The notes under the pieces were generated by a model. It worked only from the letters and a program-made list of their open reading frames with translations, was not told the DNA's origin and searched no databases. A stretch of 64,000 nucleotides of DNA from the NCBI RefSeq assembly GCF_018327705.1, contig NZ_BNEM01000001.1, forward strand, positions 1,860,001-1,924,000, given 5' to 3'. Every line of letters begins with the position of its first letter. The first letter of the stretch is position 1. Shown here piece by piece: positions 24,801 through 32,860 of this stretch. This DNA comes from Catellatospora sp. TT07R-123 (GTDB taxonomy: Bacteria; Actinomycetota; Actinomycetes; Mycobacteriales; Micromonosporaceae). Both the position numbers and the translations under genes were made by a program.

Positions 24801-27605
24801 CAGCGCCAGCGTCGACTCGCCCTCCTCCTGGACGACCGCGGCGCCGCCGGGCGTGACCACGGGTGCGGTACGGACGACACCCTTGATGTGGACCTGCGGT
24901 GCCGCCTCGCACGGGCTGGCGAAGAACTTGAACTCGGTGCCGACCGCCAGCGGCCGGACCAGGCGGCCGTGGAACAGTGCCGCGTCCACCTCGGACGCGC
25001 CCACCACGTACGACGCGCCGACCACGCGCAGCACGCCGGCCAGCGACTCGTCGTCGGTGTCCAGCGCCACGGCGGGCACGTCGGTGGCGGCGGCCAGGCC
25101 GCTGAGGACCCGGCCCGGACCGACCTCGACGAACAGGTCGACCTCCTTGGCGGCCAGCGCCACCGCCTGGCTGAACAGCACCGGGTCGGTGATCTGGCGG
25201 TGCAGGAGGGCCCGCACGTCGGTGTCGGGCGCCAGCGCCTCGCCGGTGACGGTCGAGATCAGGCGCTTGTCCACCTCGAAGAACTGCTCGTCGGCGATGG
25301 CCTGGCCGAACGAGTCGGCCGCGGGCGCCACCAGCGGCGAGTGGAACGCGTGCGACACGTTGAGCCGGGTCGCGGCCACACCCTGCTCGCGGGCGCGGTC
25401 GCAGACCGCCTCGACGGCCTCGACGGCGCCGGCGACCACGGTCTGCTGCGGACTGTTGTAGCCGCCGATGACCACGGGCAGGCCCTCGGTCAGGCGCAGC
25501 ACGGTGTCCGGGGAGGCGGCGATGCCGGCCATGGTGCCCGAGGCGCTGTGCTGGCTCATCGTCTTGCCGCGTACGGCGGCGACGCGCAGCAGCGTCTCCT
25601 CGTCCATGGCCCCGGCCCACTGCAGGGCCGCGATCTCGCCCAGGCTGTGCCCGACCGCGACCGTCGCGTCGATGCCGAGGGTGGACAGCACGCGCAGGCC
25701 CGCCATGGAACCGGTGACGATGCGCGGCTGGGCCACCTCGGTGGCGACCACGTCCACGCCGGTCGGCAGGGCGGCCTTGGTGTACATGTCGTCGGCCTCG
25801 GCGAACCGGCGCCGCATCGCGCCGCCGCTGACCCCGCGGCCCGAGCCCTGGCCCGGGAACAGGTAGCCGATGCGGCCGGGGCCGCTGGCGTGACCGAGGA
25901 AGGTGCGGCCGTCGGTGGAGAACACCGTGGTCTCCCCCGCCTCGACCTTCTCCAGCAGCGCCGTGAGCCGCTTGGTCGCGTCCTCGGGCGAGGACACCAC
26001 GACCGCCGCGCGGAACGGCAGCTCGCGCAGCTCCCGGTGCAGGGTCGCGGCCAGGTCGCCCATCTGGGCGTACGCCACGGTCGGCACGAACTCGATCAGC
26101 CGGGCCAGCCGCTCGGCCAGCTCCTTCGACGAGGCCGCGTCGACCAGCAGCAGCTCGACGTCCTGCAGGGACGACGCGAGCGCCTTGGTGCGGGTGTCCA
26201 GCGGCACGCGCTTACGCGGCCGCTCGTTCTCCAGCACGATGTGGGTGTTGATGCCGCCGAAGCCCATCGCGGTGATGCCCGCGCGCACCGGCGCCTTGGT
26301 CGGCCACGCCTCGGCGCGGCGCAGCACCCGCAGCTGGGCGTCGTCGTCGGTGAGCAGCTCGTGCGGGTCGACGCAGCCGATCGCCGGGGGCAGCACCTGG
26401 TGGTGCACCGCCATGGTGGCCTTGATCAGACCGGCGACGCCGGCGGCGGCCTTGGTGTGGCCGATCATGCCCTTGATCGAGCTGATCGCGGCCTGCGAGG
26501 TGGCGCCCGCCGCGCGGCGGGCCAGCGTCAGCGCCTTGAGCTCGGTCGCGTCGCCGACGGCGGTGCCGGTGCCGTGGCCCTCGAACAGGCCCACGGTCTC
26601 GATGCCGAACCCGGCGCGCTCGTACGCCCGCGCCAGGGCCAGCTGGTAGCCGCTGACCTCGGGCCGGGTGATGCCGCCCTTGCCGTCGGACGAGATGCCC
26701 CAGCCGGCGACGGTGGCGTAGACGCGGTGGCCGGCGGCGCGCGCCTCGTCCTCGCGCATCAGCACGACCATGCCGCAGCCCTCGCCGGGCCAGAAGCCGT
26801 TGGAGCCCTTGTCGTACACGCGCATCTCGCCGGTGGCCAGCGCGCCGGTCTTGGCGAAGCCGATGATCTCGAACGGGTCGATGGACAGGTCCACGCCGCC
26901 CGCCACGACCACGTCGAGCTCGCCGTCGACCAGGCCCTTGCACGCGGTCGCGACCGACAGCAGCGACGACGAGCAGGCGCCGTCGACGGTGTAGCCGCCG
27001 CCCTTGAGGTCGAAGTGGTTGCAGATGCGCCCGGCGATGGTGTTCGACAGGCCGCCCGCGAGGGTGTCCTCGTCGATCTCCGGGAACGGCGCCTTGAACG
27101 TCGCCTCGAACCCGTCGAGGAACGTGGCGAGCTGGTCGTCGTCCCAGTCCTGCTCCTTGAGCGCGGCGGCGACCATGCGGCGCACGAACGGCCAGCGCAG
27201 CCGGACCTGGTTGGCCCGGGAGAACTCACCGGTGAGGCTGTTGCCGACGATGACGCCGGTGCGCTCGCGCGGCAGCCCCTCGGCCATCGGGAAGCCCGCG
27301 TCGGCCAGGGCCATCGCGGCGACGTCCAGCGCCAGCCAGTGGGTCAGGTCGGTGGACCGGTACGTGCTGCCGGCGACCTTGTACGCGATGCGGTCGAACT
27401 CGTAGCCCTCGATCACGGCCGCGTTGCGGGCGTAGAACTTGTCCGGGGCCTTCGGGTCGGCCGACCAGTAGTCGGCCAGGTTCATCCGGACGTCGGGCAG
27501 CTGCCGGAACGCGCGCCGGCCGGCGACCGCGTTCTCCCACAGCTCCCGAGGCGAGGTGGCATCCGGGTAACGGCACGCCATCCCCACGATCGCGATTCTC
27601 GACAT
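21831..27605 (-). CDS. pksE: iterative enediyne polyketide synthase (PKSE)
   Basis: 1924 residues with the full PKSE layout. The ketosynthase is at 1-457 (Cys211 in DGACSSSLL, His344, His383). The acyltransferase is at about 577-860 (GHSLGE, Ser654). The central ACP has LDDLHLSSITVG with the likely phosphopantetheine Ser965. The ketoreductase spans about 1190-1420 (TGGGKGI at 1199, Ser1330, Tyr1343). The dehydratase spans about 1450-1720 (His1473 in ADHLLDGNLLFP, Asp1642). The C-terminal phosphopantetheinyl transferase has Asp1821/Glu1823 and WSAVECRQKAG. It should build the polyene precursor of an enediyne core from acetyl and malonyl units and activate its own carrier domain. All catalytic residues are intact. 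It lies 72 bp downstream of a DUF1702 gene in one operon. Confidence 0.95.
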   Translation of the reverse strand: MSRIAIVGMACRYPDATSPRELWENAVAGRRAFRQLPDVRMNLADYWSADPKAPDKFYARNAAVIEGYEFDRIAYKVAGSTYRSTDLTHWLALDVAAMALADAGFPMAEGLPRERTGVIVGNSLTGEFSRANQVRLRWPFVRRMVAAALKEQDWDDDQLATFLDGFEATFKAPFPEIDEDTLAGGLSNTIAGRICNHFDLKGGGYTVDGACSSSLLSVATACKGLVDGELDVVVAGGVDLSIDPFEIIGFAKTGALATGEMRVYDKGSNGFWPGEGCGMVVLMREDEARAAGHRVYATVAGWGISSDGKGGITRPEVSGYQLALARAYERAGFGIETVGLFEGHGTGTAVGDATELKALTLARRAAGATSQAAISSIKGMIGHTKAAAGVAGLIKATMAVHHQVLPPAIGCVDPHELLTDDDAQLRVLRRAEAWPTKAPVRAGITAMGFGGINTHIVLENERPRKRVPLDTRTKALASSLQDVELLLVDAASSKELAERLARLIEFVPTVAYAQMGDLAATLHRELRELPFRAAVVVSSPEDATKRLTALLEKVEAGETTVFSTDGRTFLGHASGPGRIGYLFPGQGSGRGVSGGAMRRRFAEADDMYTKAALPTGVDVVATEVAQPRIVTGSMAGLRVLSTLGIDATVAVGHSLGEIAALQWAGAMDEETLLRVAAVRGKTMSQHSASGTMAGIAASPDTVLRLTEGLPVVIGGYNSPQQTVVAGAVEAVEAVCDRAREQGVAATRLNVSHAFHSPLVAPAADSFGQAIADEQFFEVDKRLISTVTGEALAPDTDVRALLHRQITDPVLFSQAVALAAKEVDLFVEVGPGRVLSGLAAATDVPAVALDTDDESLAGVLRVVGASYVVGASEVDAALFHGRLVRPLAVGTEFKFFASPCEAAPQVHIKGVVRTAPVVTPGGAAVVQEEGESTLALLRRLAAERAELPLELVKEESRLLDDLHLSSITVGQLVNQVATSLGVPPAQTPTNFATATVSELAQALEQLRSTSHSGDDAPAEIVLGAADWARPWSLDFDELPLPTRTATEDSGRWQVFAAEGSPVAEPLRRALERAGVGAGVLVCLPENSTEEHLELALNGAKTALAGPAGTRFVLVQHGRGAAGLAKTLQLEAPHLRVSIVHVPPVPKAVDWVAAEVAATAKYIEVHYDELGVRRVPTLRVMPYEPAHAVPALHEGDVLLVTGGGKGITAECALAMAEDSGAKLALLGRSDPAQDTELADNLKRMAGRGVTVSYGRADVTDPAQVKAAVDAFAAELGPITAVLHGAGRNEPAGLGSLDMAAFRRTFAPKVDGLNAVLAAVEPERLRLLVTLGSIIGRAGLRGEGHYATANEWLDDLTRQVGRDFPHCRALCLEWSVWSGVGMGERLDVVESLSRDGVTPITPDQGVAILRRLLADPSTPGTVVISGRTEGIDTVRYHLPELPLLRFVERPLIRYHGVELVTEIELSAGTDLYLADHLLDGNLLFPAVFGMEAMAQAAAAVTGVVGKRTVEQAQFLRPIVVPPQGATRIRVAATVSGPDTVEVAIHSEETGFVADHFRARLRLPNGEPIEGAPEQIGAGLPEVPLDPATQLYGPTLFQGGRFQRLRRYHRAAARHVDVDVAADATTNWFAGFLSPQLLLGDPGVRDAMMHGNQVCVPDATLLPQGIERIHAMGESMLTTSDLRYCATERSRDGDTYVYDIALRDGSGQVVERWEGLKLRAVRKKDGRGPWEAPLLGPFLERAVGDVLGAQVAVVVEPDGPQTDGDPQALRRARTALAAGRALGGPVKVTYRKDGKPEVPGDRAVSSSHAAGVTLVVAGSGTLGCDVELVEQRPDSVWDGLLGPNTGLAKQVAAQTGEDVAVAATRVWSAVECRQKAGRPVRAALSLLPSERDGWVVFASGELRIATFATGLTGVAEPVVFAIATDGGR

Positions 27606-27677
27606 GCGGAGTACAGCCTTTCAACATTCGGGTGGGCGCACGCGGCGCCACCGGGCGGCCAGGGGGCGGAAAGAGGC

Positions 27678-28649
27678 TCAGCAGTGGCCGTTGGCCACGA
27701 ACCGGTCGGCGATGCGCTGGCGCCACACCTCGTACATGGGCAGGTGGCCGTCGGTCGGCAGGTCGATCAGGGTCTCGATGGTGACCAGCTGCGCCTCCTG
27801 CGGCGACATGTCGCAGAAGACCTTCGTGGCCACCTCGTTGTGCGGCACGGTCAGCCCGGCGCGCTCACGCGCACCCGCGGCGAACGCGGCGCCCTGGGCC
27901 AGCTCACGCCGGTAGTCGACGGCGTGCTGCCACAGCTCCTCCAGCTCCGACGGGTCGGCGCCGCCCGCGTAGCAGGCGGCCAGGCCCATGCCGGCGTACA
28001 TGTCGGCGCGGCGCTCGACCGGGAAGCGGTCGATCAGCCCCGCGGCCACCTCGGCCTCGGTGCCGCCGACGAACCAGCAGGCGCGGCCGATGCCCTGGTC
28101 GATGGCGCGGTTGGCGTACCAGTTGTGCTCGCCGCCGGGCCAGGGGAAGCGCTCCTCCACGTACTGGTCGTAGACGTACTTCTCGGTCTGGAAGTACGCC
28201 TGGTGGAAGCCGTAGCCGTCGAGCACCAGCCACTTCAGCAGCGGGTCCGGCGCGTACAGGGTCTTCCAGCGGAACCGCGGCAGCCGGGCCATGGCCCAGC
28301 CGACCCCGACGTACACCATGTAGACGTGCTCGTCGGCGCGGCCGTCGAGGAAGTCCTCGACCAGCTTGCCGCCGCCGATGGGCAGCCCGTCGCGCACCGC
28401 GAAGCCCATCGCGGCGCCCTCGTAGGCGAAGCCCTTGAATCGGACCGGCAGCTCCTCCAGCGGCACCTCCGCGTCGAGCGGGCGGCGCGCCTCGGCGGCG
28501 TACGCGTAGCCGGTGAGGAAGCTGCGGCCGACGGTCTCGAGCATGTCGCGGGCCGCCTCGTCCTTGACGTGGAATCCGCGTACGTCCAGGCGCGTGGCCT
28601 TCGTGTCGGGAGTGAGGATTCGGCGCCGCAGCGCACGATAGACGCTCAT
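27678..28649 (-). CDS. DUF1702 enediyne protein (UnbL type), copy 1
   Basis: 323 residues from the ATG at 28649. The frame is open about 33 codons further, but upstream sequence is not conserved-looking and contains the likely promoter. Characteristic segments are RFKGFAYEGAAMGFAV, MVYVGVGWAMARLP, LVLDGYGFHQAYF and the pair RAIDQGIGRACWFVGG / RRADMYAGMGLAACYAGG. These identify DUF1702, the family called UnbL in enediyne cassettes. No cofactor motif is visible, and the function is unknown in all enediynes. It is the first gene of the PKS operon and a diverged paralogue of the next gene upstream. Confidence 0.85.
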   Translation of the reverse strand: MSVYRALRRRILTPDTKATRLDVRGFHVKDEAARDMLETVGRSFLTGYAYAAEARRPLDAEVPLEELPVRFKGFAYEGAAMGFAVRDGLPIGGGKLVEDFLDGRADEHVYMVYVGVGWAMARLPRFRWKTLYAPDPLLKWLVLDGYGFHQAYFQTEKYVYDQYVEERFPWPGGEHNWYANRAIDQGIGRACWFVGGTEAEVAAGLIDRFPVERRADMYAGMGLAACYAGGADPSELEELWQHAVDYRRELAQGAAFAAGARERAGLTVPHNEVATKVFCDMSPQEAQLVTIETLIDLPTDGHLPMYEVWRQRIADRFVANGHC

Positions 28650-28669
28650 GGCATTGCCCCCAATGTGAT

Positions 28670-28684
28670 CGTCGATTCTCGACG
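28670..28684. promoter_or_regulatory. short dyad in the PKS operon leader
   Basis: cgtcga-ttc-tcgacg, a perfect 6-bp dyad, lies 20 nt upstream of the first gene of the PKS operon. Its position suggests an operator or leader hairpin; binding is unproven. Confidence 0.35.
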
Positions 28685-28776
28685 TTGTATGTGCGATCCT
28701 CGCAGGGGCCGGGAGACAATTCTTCTTCGCGTTTGCCGACCCCGGCAATTGATGTCGTACATCACTTTCCGGGTAT

Positions 28777-28823
28777 GGCGAGCGACGATTCCCACTCCCC
28801 GAAAGGAGTGGGAATCGCTCGCC
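28777..28823 (-). terminator. hairpin terminator between the two DUF1702 genes
   Basis: ggcgagcgacgattcccactcc is followed by the loop ccgaaa and then ggagtgggaatcgctcgcc. The stem is about 19 bp with a 2-nt bulge, 34 nt beyond the stop of the upstream DUF1702 gene. It should stop leftward transcription before the PKS operon promoter. Confidence 0.7.
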
Positions 28824-28857
28824 ACACCTGCAATGTCAGTGAGCCCGCGAGGCTCTG

Positions 28858-29859
28858 TCAGTGAGCCCGTACGGCCTTGTTCGCGGGCACGAAGCGGGCC
28901 CGCACCAGCGCGCGCCACACCTCGTAGTCGGGTTCTCCGTGCGCCGGCTTCAGGCCGCCCACGGCCACCTCGTCGGCGAACGCGGCCGCCTCCTCCAGGC
29001 TGATCCCGGTCAGGATCGACACCGCCTGCTCGCTGTGCAGCGGCGCGAACCCCGAGTAGGAGCGGGCCTTGGCCGCGAACACGCTGCCCTGCGCCAGGTC
29101 CGGCGCGTACGCCCCGGCCAGCTCGCGCAGGTCGGCCAGCCCGTCCGGGTTGGAGCCGCCGGCGAAGGTGGCGGCCAGGCCCACCCCGCTCCACAGGTCC
29201 GCCTGCCGGTCGGCCTCGAACCGGCCCACCGCCGTGGCCACGTTGCGCACGACGCCGCCGTTGATGAACCACAGCGCCCGGCCCACGCCCTGGTCCCAGG
29301 CGCGCGCGAAGTACTCCGGGTGCCCGGCGAACGGGTAGGGCTTCGGTCGCCGCTGCTTGCCGACCCAGTCCTTGGTGTCGAAGTACGCCCGGTCGAAGCC
29401 GAGCCCGTCGACGGCCAGCCAGCTCATGGTCGGGTGGTAGGGGGTCCCGGTGAGGTCCGGGATCACGTTCTTCCACAGCGGCCGCGGCAGCCGCGCCATC
29501 GCGAAGCCGATGCCGATGTAGGTGAGGAAGATGTGCGGCTGGCCGGGACCCATCAGCAGGTCGCGGGTGCGGGTGCCGCGGCCGCCGGCCATCGCGTCGC
29601 GGACGGTGAACGCCATCGTGGCGCCCTCGTAGGCGAAGCCGCGCATCTCCGGCTCGACCAGTTCCAGCCGCCGCTCGACCTCCCACAGCTGCCTGGAGTC
29701 GATGCCCCATTCGAAGCCGCAGATCACCGACTGCGGGATCGCCTCCAGCCGCTTGGTCGCGGCGGTCGGCACGACGGGGAAGCCGCGCTTGGCGAAGCCC
29801 ACGTCGGCCAGCGACGGCGTCATCATCAGGTTGCGCAGTGAGCCGAGGGTGGTTGCCAT
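28858..29859 (-). CDS. DUF1702 enediyne protein (UnbL type), copy 2
   Basis: 333 residues. The same landmarks as copy 1 occur in the same order: EMRGFAYEGATMAFTV, LTYIGIGFAMARLP, LAVDGLGFDRAYF, RAWDQGVGRALWFINGG, LWSGVGLAATFAGG and the C-terminal YEVWRALVRARF. It is a genuine full-length paralogue, not a fragment. It is transcribed on its own unit ahead of the terminator at 28777-28823. Two DUF1702 genes per cluster are seen in other enediyne clusters to my knowledge, possibly forming a heterocomplex, but this is inference. A 14-nt repeat (tgtcagtgagcccg) spans its stop codon and recurs 22 nt downstream. Confidence 0.83.
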   Translation of the reverse strand: MATTLGSLRNLMMTPSLADVGFAKRGFPVVPTAATKRLEAIPQSVICGFEWGIDSRQLWEVERRLELVEPEMRGFAYEGATMAFTVRDAMAGGRGTRTRDLLMGPGQPHIFLTYIGIGFAMARLPRPLWKNVIPDLTGTPYHPTMSWLAVDGLGFDRAYFDTKDWVGKQRRPKPYPFAGHPEYFARAWDQGVGRALWFINGGVVRNVATAVGRFEADRQADLWSGVGLAATFAGGSNPDGLADLRELAGAYAPDLAQGSVFAAKARSYSGFAPLHSEQAVSILTGISLEEAAAFADEVAVGGLKPAHGEPDYEVWRALVRARFVPANKAVRAH

Positions 29860-29891
29860 GGTTCCTCCGTACCTGAGGACTCGTGCTCCGC

Positions 29892-29939
29892 CTAGGTCGG
29901 CGGGCTGTCCCTCATGGTGGTACGGCGCCCGCCGCCTAG
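29892..29939. repeat. inverted repeat upstream of DUF1702 copy 2
   Basis: ctaggtcggcgggc and gcccgccgcctag pair with one mismatch or bulge across a 21-nt loop, between the CopC-like gene and DUF1702 copy 2. It may be a terminator of the upstream operon or an operator. Confidence 0.4.
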
Positions 29940-29988
29940 ACGTCTCCTGATGTGCGCTTATCGGGATGTGCGCAGTTCGCGTCCGCTG

Positions 29989-30570
29989 TCACGACCTGGC
30001 GCGGGGCCGCCGCACCATCAGCATCACCATGACCGCCACCAGCACCGCGGCCAGGAAGGTCAGACCGATGCTCAGCGGATCGTCACCGCCGTGCGCGTGC
30101 CCGCCCGCCTGCGGCAGGGCGGTCTGCGGCGGCGCGCTGTCGGCCGCCCCCCGGGTGAACCGGAAGCCGCTCTGGCCGGCCAGCACCTGCCCGTCGGCCA
30201 GCACCACGTGGTACGCGACCAGGTAGCCGCCGTCGGCCGTGATCGCTACCGGCACCGCGACCGTGCCGCCGTCGGTCTGCACCTGGTCGCCCACGGTCCG
30301 GCCGGCCGCGTCGGCGACGGTGACGTGCACCTCGCGCGGCTGAAACGAGCCCGCGAACGTCAGCACCACCCGGGTCGGCGCCGTGCCGACCACGGCCGTG
30401 TCGGCGGGGGTGATCCCGCTCAGGCCGGCCGGCTCGCTCTCCGTGATCAGCGAGAGCACGGTGGTGGCCGCCACCACGACGACCATCAGGGCGGTGCCTA
30501 TCCGGCTCCAGAGGCGGCGCGACCCGGACAGCTCGTCCGGGTCGCGCACGTCAGTAAGGGCCGCCATCAC
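29989..30570 (-). CDS. CopC-like domain membrane protein without the usual copper ligands
   Basis: 193 residues. A short cytosolic N-terminus and a membrane span (about 24-44, IGTALMVVVVAATTVLSLIT) precede a CopC/YcnJ-type beta sandwich: ITPADTAVVGTAPTRVVLTF and, at its end, GYLVAYHVVLADGQVLAGQ. A His/Gly linker and a second span near the C-terminus (LSIGLTFLAAVLVAVMVMLM) complete it. Typical CopC proteins bind Cu(II) through an N-terminal His and a D-x-H near the end. Here the mature domain lacks the first His, and the second site reads DGQ. So either copper is not bound or it is bound otherwise, perhaps by HAHGG. It starts 10 nt after the membrane-protein gene in the same operon. Confidence 0.68.
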   Translation of the reverse strand: MMAALTDVRDPDELSGSRRLWSRIGTALMVVVVAATTVLSLITESEPAGLSGITPADTAVVGTAPTRVVLTFAGSFQPREVHVTVADAAGRTVGDQVQTDGGTVAVPVAITADGGYLVAYHVVLADGQVLAGQSGFRFTRGAADSAPPQTALPQAGGHAHGGDDPLSIGLTFLAAVLVAVMVMLMVRRPRARS

Positions 30571-30580
30571 GCCGCGGCGG

Positions 30581-31144
30581 TCATACCGGCTTGGCCGCGC
30601 ACGAGCACGCGGCCGCGTCGCGCTCCGCCCGGCTGGGGCGCAGGTGCAGGAACATCGCCACCACCATCGGCAGGAACACGATCGTGTTGTAGAACAGGTG
30701 CAGCTCCACCCGCGGGAACACCAGCTGCGCGACGCTCGTCGGCACGGCCTTGCCGAAGAACATGGTGTGCGACTGCGCCTGGATGAACAGCAGCAGGTGC
30801 TCGATGTGGTGCCAGAACTGGATCACCAGCGCGATCGTCCACCAGGTGAGCGAGCGCCCGGTGAAGCCCTTGCGCAGCGCGAACAGCCCGATGAGCATGA
30901 CCAGGGCGTACCCGTAGTGCAGCCACTCCGATGAGACCAGCCACGGGAAGAACTGGCCGAGCACGCCCCGCGACTGCGGGCGCGGCCGGTCCAGCACCCA
31001 GATCTGGTACGCCTGGACCAGGTGCTCGGCCCAGTGTGCGAGCACGACCACCATGAACACGTTGAGCGCGGTGCGGTGGCCGGCCGCGTTGAGCCAGCCA
31101 CGGGCGACCGGGCGCTGCCCGGCTGCCGCCTCGAAGGTCGTCAC
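30581..31144 (-). CDS. His-rich polytopic membrane protein of unknown function
   Basis: 187 residues with four predicted helices. The helices or their ends carry many histidines: LAHWAEHLVQAY, EWLHYGYAL, FWHHIEHLLLF, TMFF and VELHLFYN. The two HxxEH-like clusters (HWAEH, HHIEH) inside the membrane suggest a metal site, in the manner of membrane di-iron oxidases or hydroxylases, but no known family is recognised. The C-terminus ends in an Ala/Cys-rich CSC tail. It lies between the CopC-like and AhpD-like genes in one leftward operon. This context (possible metal delivery plus redox enzymes) makes an oxidase or protective role conceivable; it is inference. Confidence 0.6.
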   Translation of the reverse strand: MTTFEAAAGQRPVARGWLNAAGHRTALNVFMVVVLAHWAEHLVQAYQIWVLDRPRPQSRGVLGQFFPWLVSSEWLHYGYALVMLIGLFALRKGFTGRSLTWWTIALVIQFWHHIEHLLLFIQAQSHTMFFGKAVPTSVAQLVFPRVELHLFYNTIVFLPMVVAMFLHLRPSRAERDAAACSCAAKPV

Positions 31145-31279
31145 GTTCCCTCCCCTTTTCCCTCAGTCCGCCGACTGTCCCCGATCCGGCGGTCCTCTCC
31201 GCGCGAGCGCGCGGAGCCCGCTACAGCGTGATAGGACAGGCTTGCCTGACACATCTTCCAAATTGCTCTGTCAAGCCAC

Positions 31280-32389
31280 CTACCAAGCGATATGTTCACT
31301 TGACAGCTGACCGCCCGGCGGCCGAGCCGAGCCGCCCGGCTGATGCCAGCCGCCGACCCGGCGGGCCGCCGCGCAGCTGGCCCAGGCCGCCGCCTCGACC
31401 ACGGCCGTGTCGCCCGGGTGCCAGACCCGGAACTCCTCCACCACCTCGGCGTCCACCTGGTACGACGCCATCGCCGTGAGCAGCGCCAGCCGGCCGGCGG
31501 CCTGGTCGGCCGGGCCGAGCCCGGCGATGAGCTGCTCGCACCACTGGCGGCTGAGCCCGGTCTCCTCACCGCGCCAGGTGTCCAGCCGCCGGTTGACCAG
31601 GTCGCGCACCTCGGCGGAGAGCACCCGCTGCCCGGCGTCGTCGAAGGCGGCGTACGCGCGGGCGACCGCGGCGGCGATCACCGGGTTGCCCTTGGCCCAC
31701 GCCGCGTCGGCGGGCAGCGGCGCGTGCGGCAGCAGCGGCAGCGACCGGCCCGGCACGCGGGGGTCGCGCAGGGTCGGGCGCAGCATCCGGCTGACGCCGC
31801 GCTTGAACCGGCGCCGGGCGGTGGGGCCCATCCCCGGCGGCAGCAGGAAGCTGGACAGGAACACGTTCACCATGCGGGTCAGGTAGTGCAGGCTGACCAG
31901 CACGCCGACCAGCTCCGGCCGGTCGGCCTCGGCGAACGGCGCGGACTCGAATCCCGGGTCGTCGGGCAGCGCCGCCGTACGGGCCCACGCCGCCACAGCC
32001 CGCACCCGGGCGTCGTCCAGCTCCTCGACCCGGTCGGCGACCAGCGCCTCCGCGTCGTGCTCGGTGGACAGGTCATACATGCCCACGCTGTGCATGTCCA
32101 CGCAGTACGGGCAGATGTTGGCCACCGAGACCACGGTCGCCACCGCCTCCTTGACGGTGCGGTCCACCGTGTCGGTGGGCAGCATCGGCTCGCGCATGAG
32201 CGCCCAGTACGCCGCCGCCAGCCGCGGCGACACCGAGTGCAGCTGCACGGGCGGCACGACCAGGCCCATCTCGTCGGCGACCTGGGTGTAGACCTCGGCC
32301 AGCTCGCCCCGCGCGGCCGGCACGGCCACCGGGGTGACGTACTTGACCTGCCGCTGGACCACTGACGACGCGATACGGGCGATGAGCAT
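31280..32389 (-). CDS. AhpD/carboxymuconolactone decarboxylase-like protein, paralogue 1
   Basis: 369 residues from the ATG at 32389. The helical core carries the AhpD motif: Glu81, eleven residues, then Cys93-x-x-Cys96-x3-His100 in NICPYCVDMH. In AhpD these residues form a thiol peroxidase centre. Related CMD proteins use the fold for other chemistry. The protein is twice the usual length and has a second helical half (ASYQVDAEVVEEFR near the end), so it may be an internal CMD duplication with one active site. The GMC operon opposite encodes a full paralogue at 35169. It is the first gene of the leftward operon with the His-rich and CopC-like genes. Confidence 0.75.
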   Translation of the reverse strand: MLIARIASSVVQRQVKYVTPVAVPAARGELAEVYTQVADEMGLVVPPVQLHSVSPRLAAAYWALMREPMLPTDTVDRTVKEAVATVVSVANICPYCVDMHSVGMYDLSTEHDAEALVADRVEELDDARVRAVAAWARTAALPDDPGFESAPFAEADRPELVGVLVSLHYLTRMVNVFLSSFLLPPGMGPTARRRFKRGVSRMLRPTLRDPRVPGRSLPLLPHAPLPADAAWAKGNPVIAAAVARAYAAFDDAGQRVLSAEVRDLVNRRLDTWRGEETGLSRQWCEQLIAGLGPADQAAGRLALLTAMASYQVDAEVVEEFRVWHPGDTAVVEAAAWASCAAARRVGGWHQPGGSARPPGGQLSSEHIAW

Positions 32390-32860
32390 GCCGGCCTCCC
32401 CTGCGTGGCGGTCGCATGCCGGCGCGCGTGGCGCGGGCATACCGATCTATTCCCAGTATTGGGACCGCGGCGCCGGAAGCAACGGCACCGGCAAAGGCGA
32501 GCACCTTCGGAGAAGACCGGCCCGGGACGGCAACGGATACACGAACTACCTGTGCGCTATCCATTTTTCGGTCCACACGATTCCGGGGCGTCGTGATTGG
32601 CGTCACAAGCGTGCCCCCGGATAGCCCCTGGCAGAAATGGATAGCGGCACTCCTCAGCAACCACAGAGATGCGTCCCCGCGAGCAGTGAACACACGATGA
32701 TGCGGCAGTGAACCGTTCCTCAATCAATCATCGGGACGCTGCCGCAATTGAATCGCACCGCATTCCGGCGCGCCCGAATGGACGGTGTCATCGGCGTGCG
32801 GGCGATACCTGCCCCTGTCCCGACGATTCGTGTGCCCACCCCTAGGCAGGAGGCGCCCCC
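32390..32860. other. 471-bp divergent promoter region of the redox module
   Basis: No gene is credible here. The region is less GC-rich than its flanks and separates the AhpD-like gene (leftward) from the DUF5987-like gene (rightward). A short dyad tccca-gtat-tggga at 32451-32464 lies 62 bp before the leftward start. Promoters for both operons must be here, but no consensus pair stands out. Confidence 0.6.

Noticed and set aside
21765..29003. A 2412-codon open frame on the plus strand opposite the PKS genes
   Set aside because: It is the antisense shadow of the PKSE and DUF1702 genes in very GC-rich DNA; its translation is low-complexity (His/Arg/Gln/Gly) with no domain.
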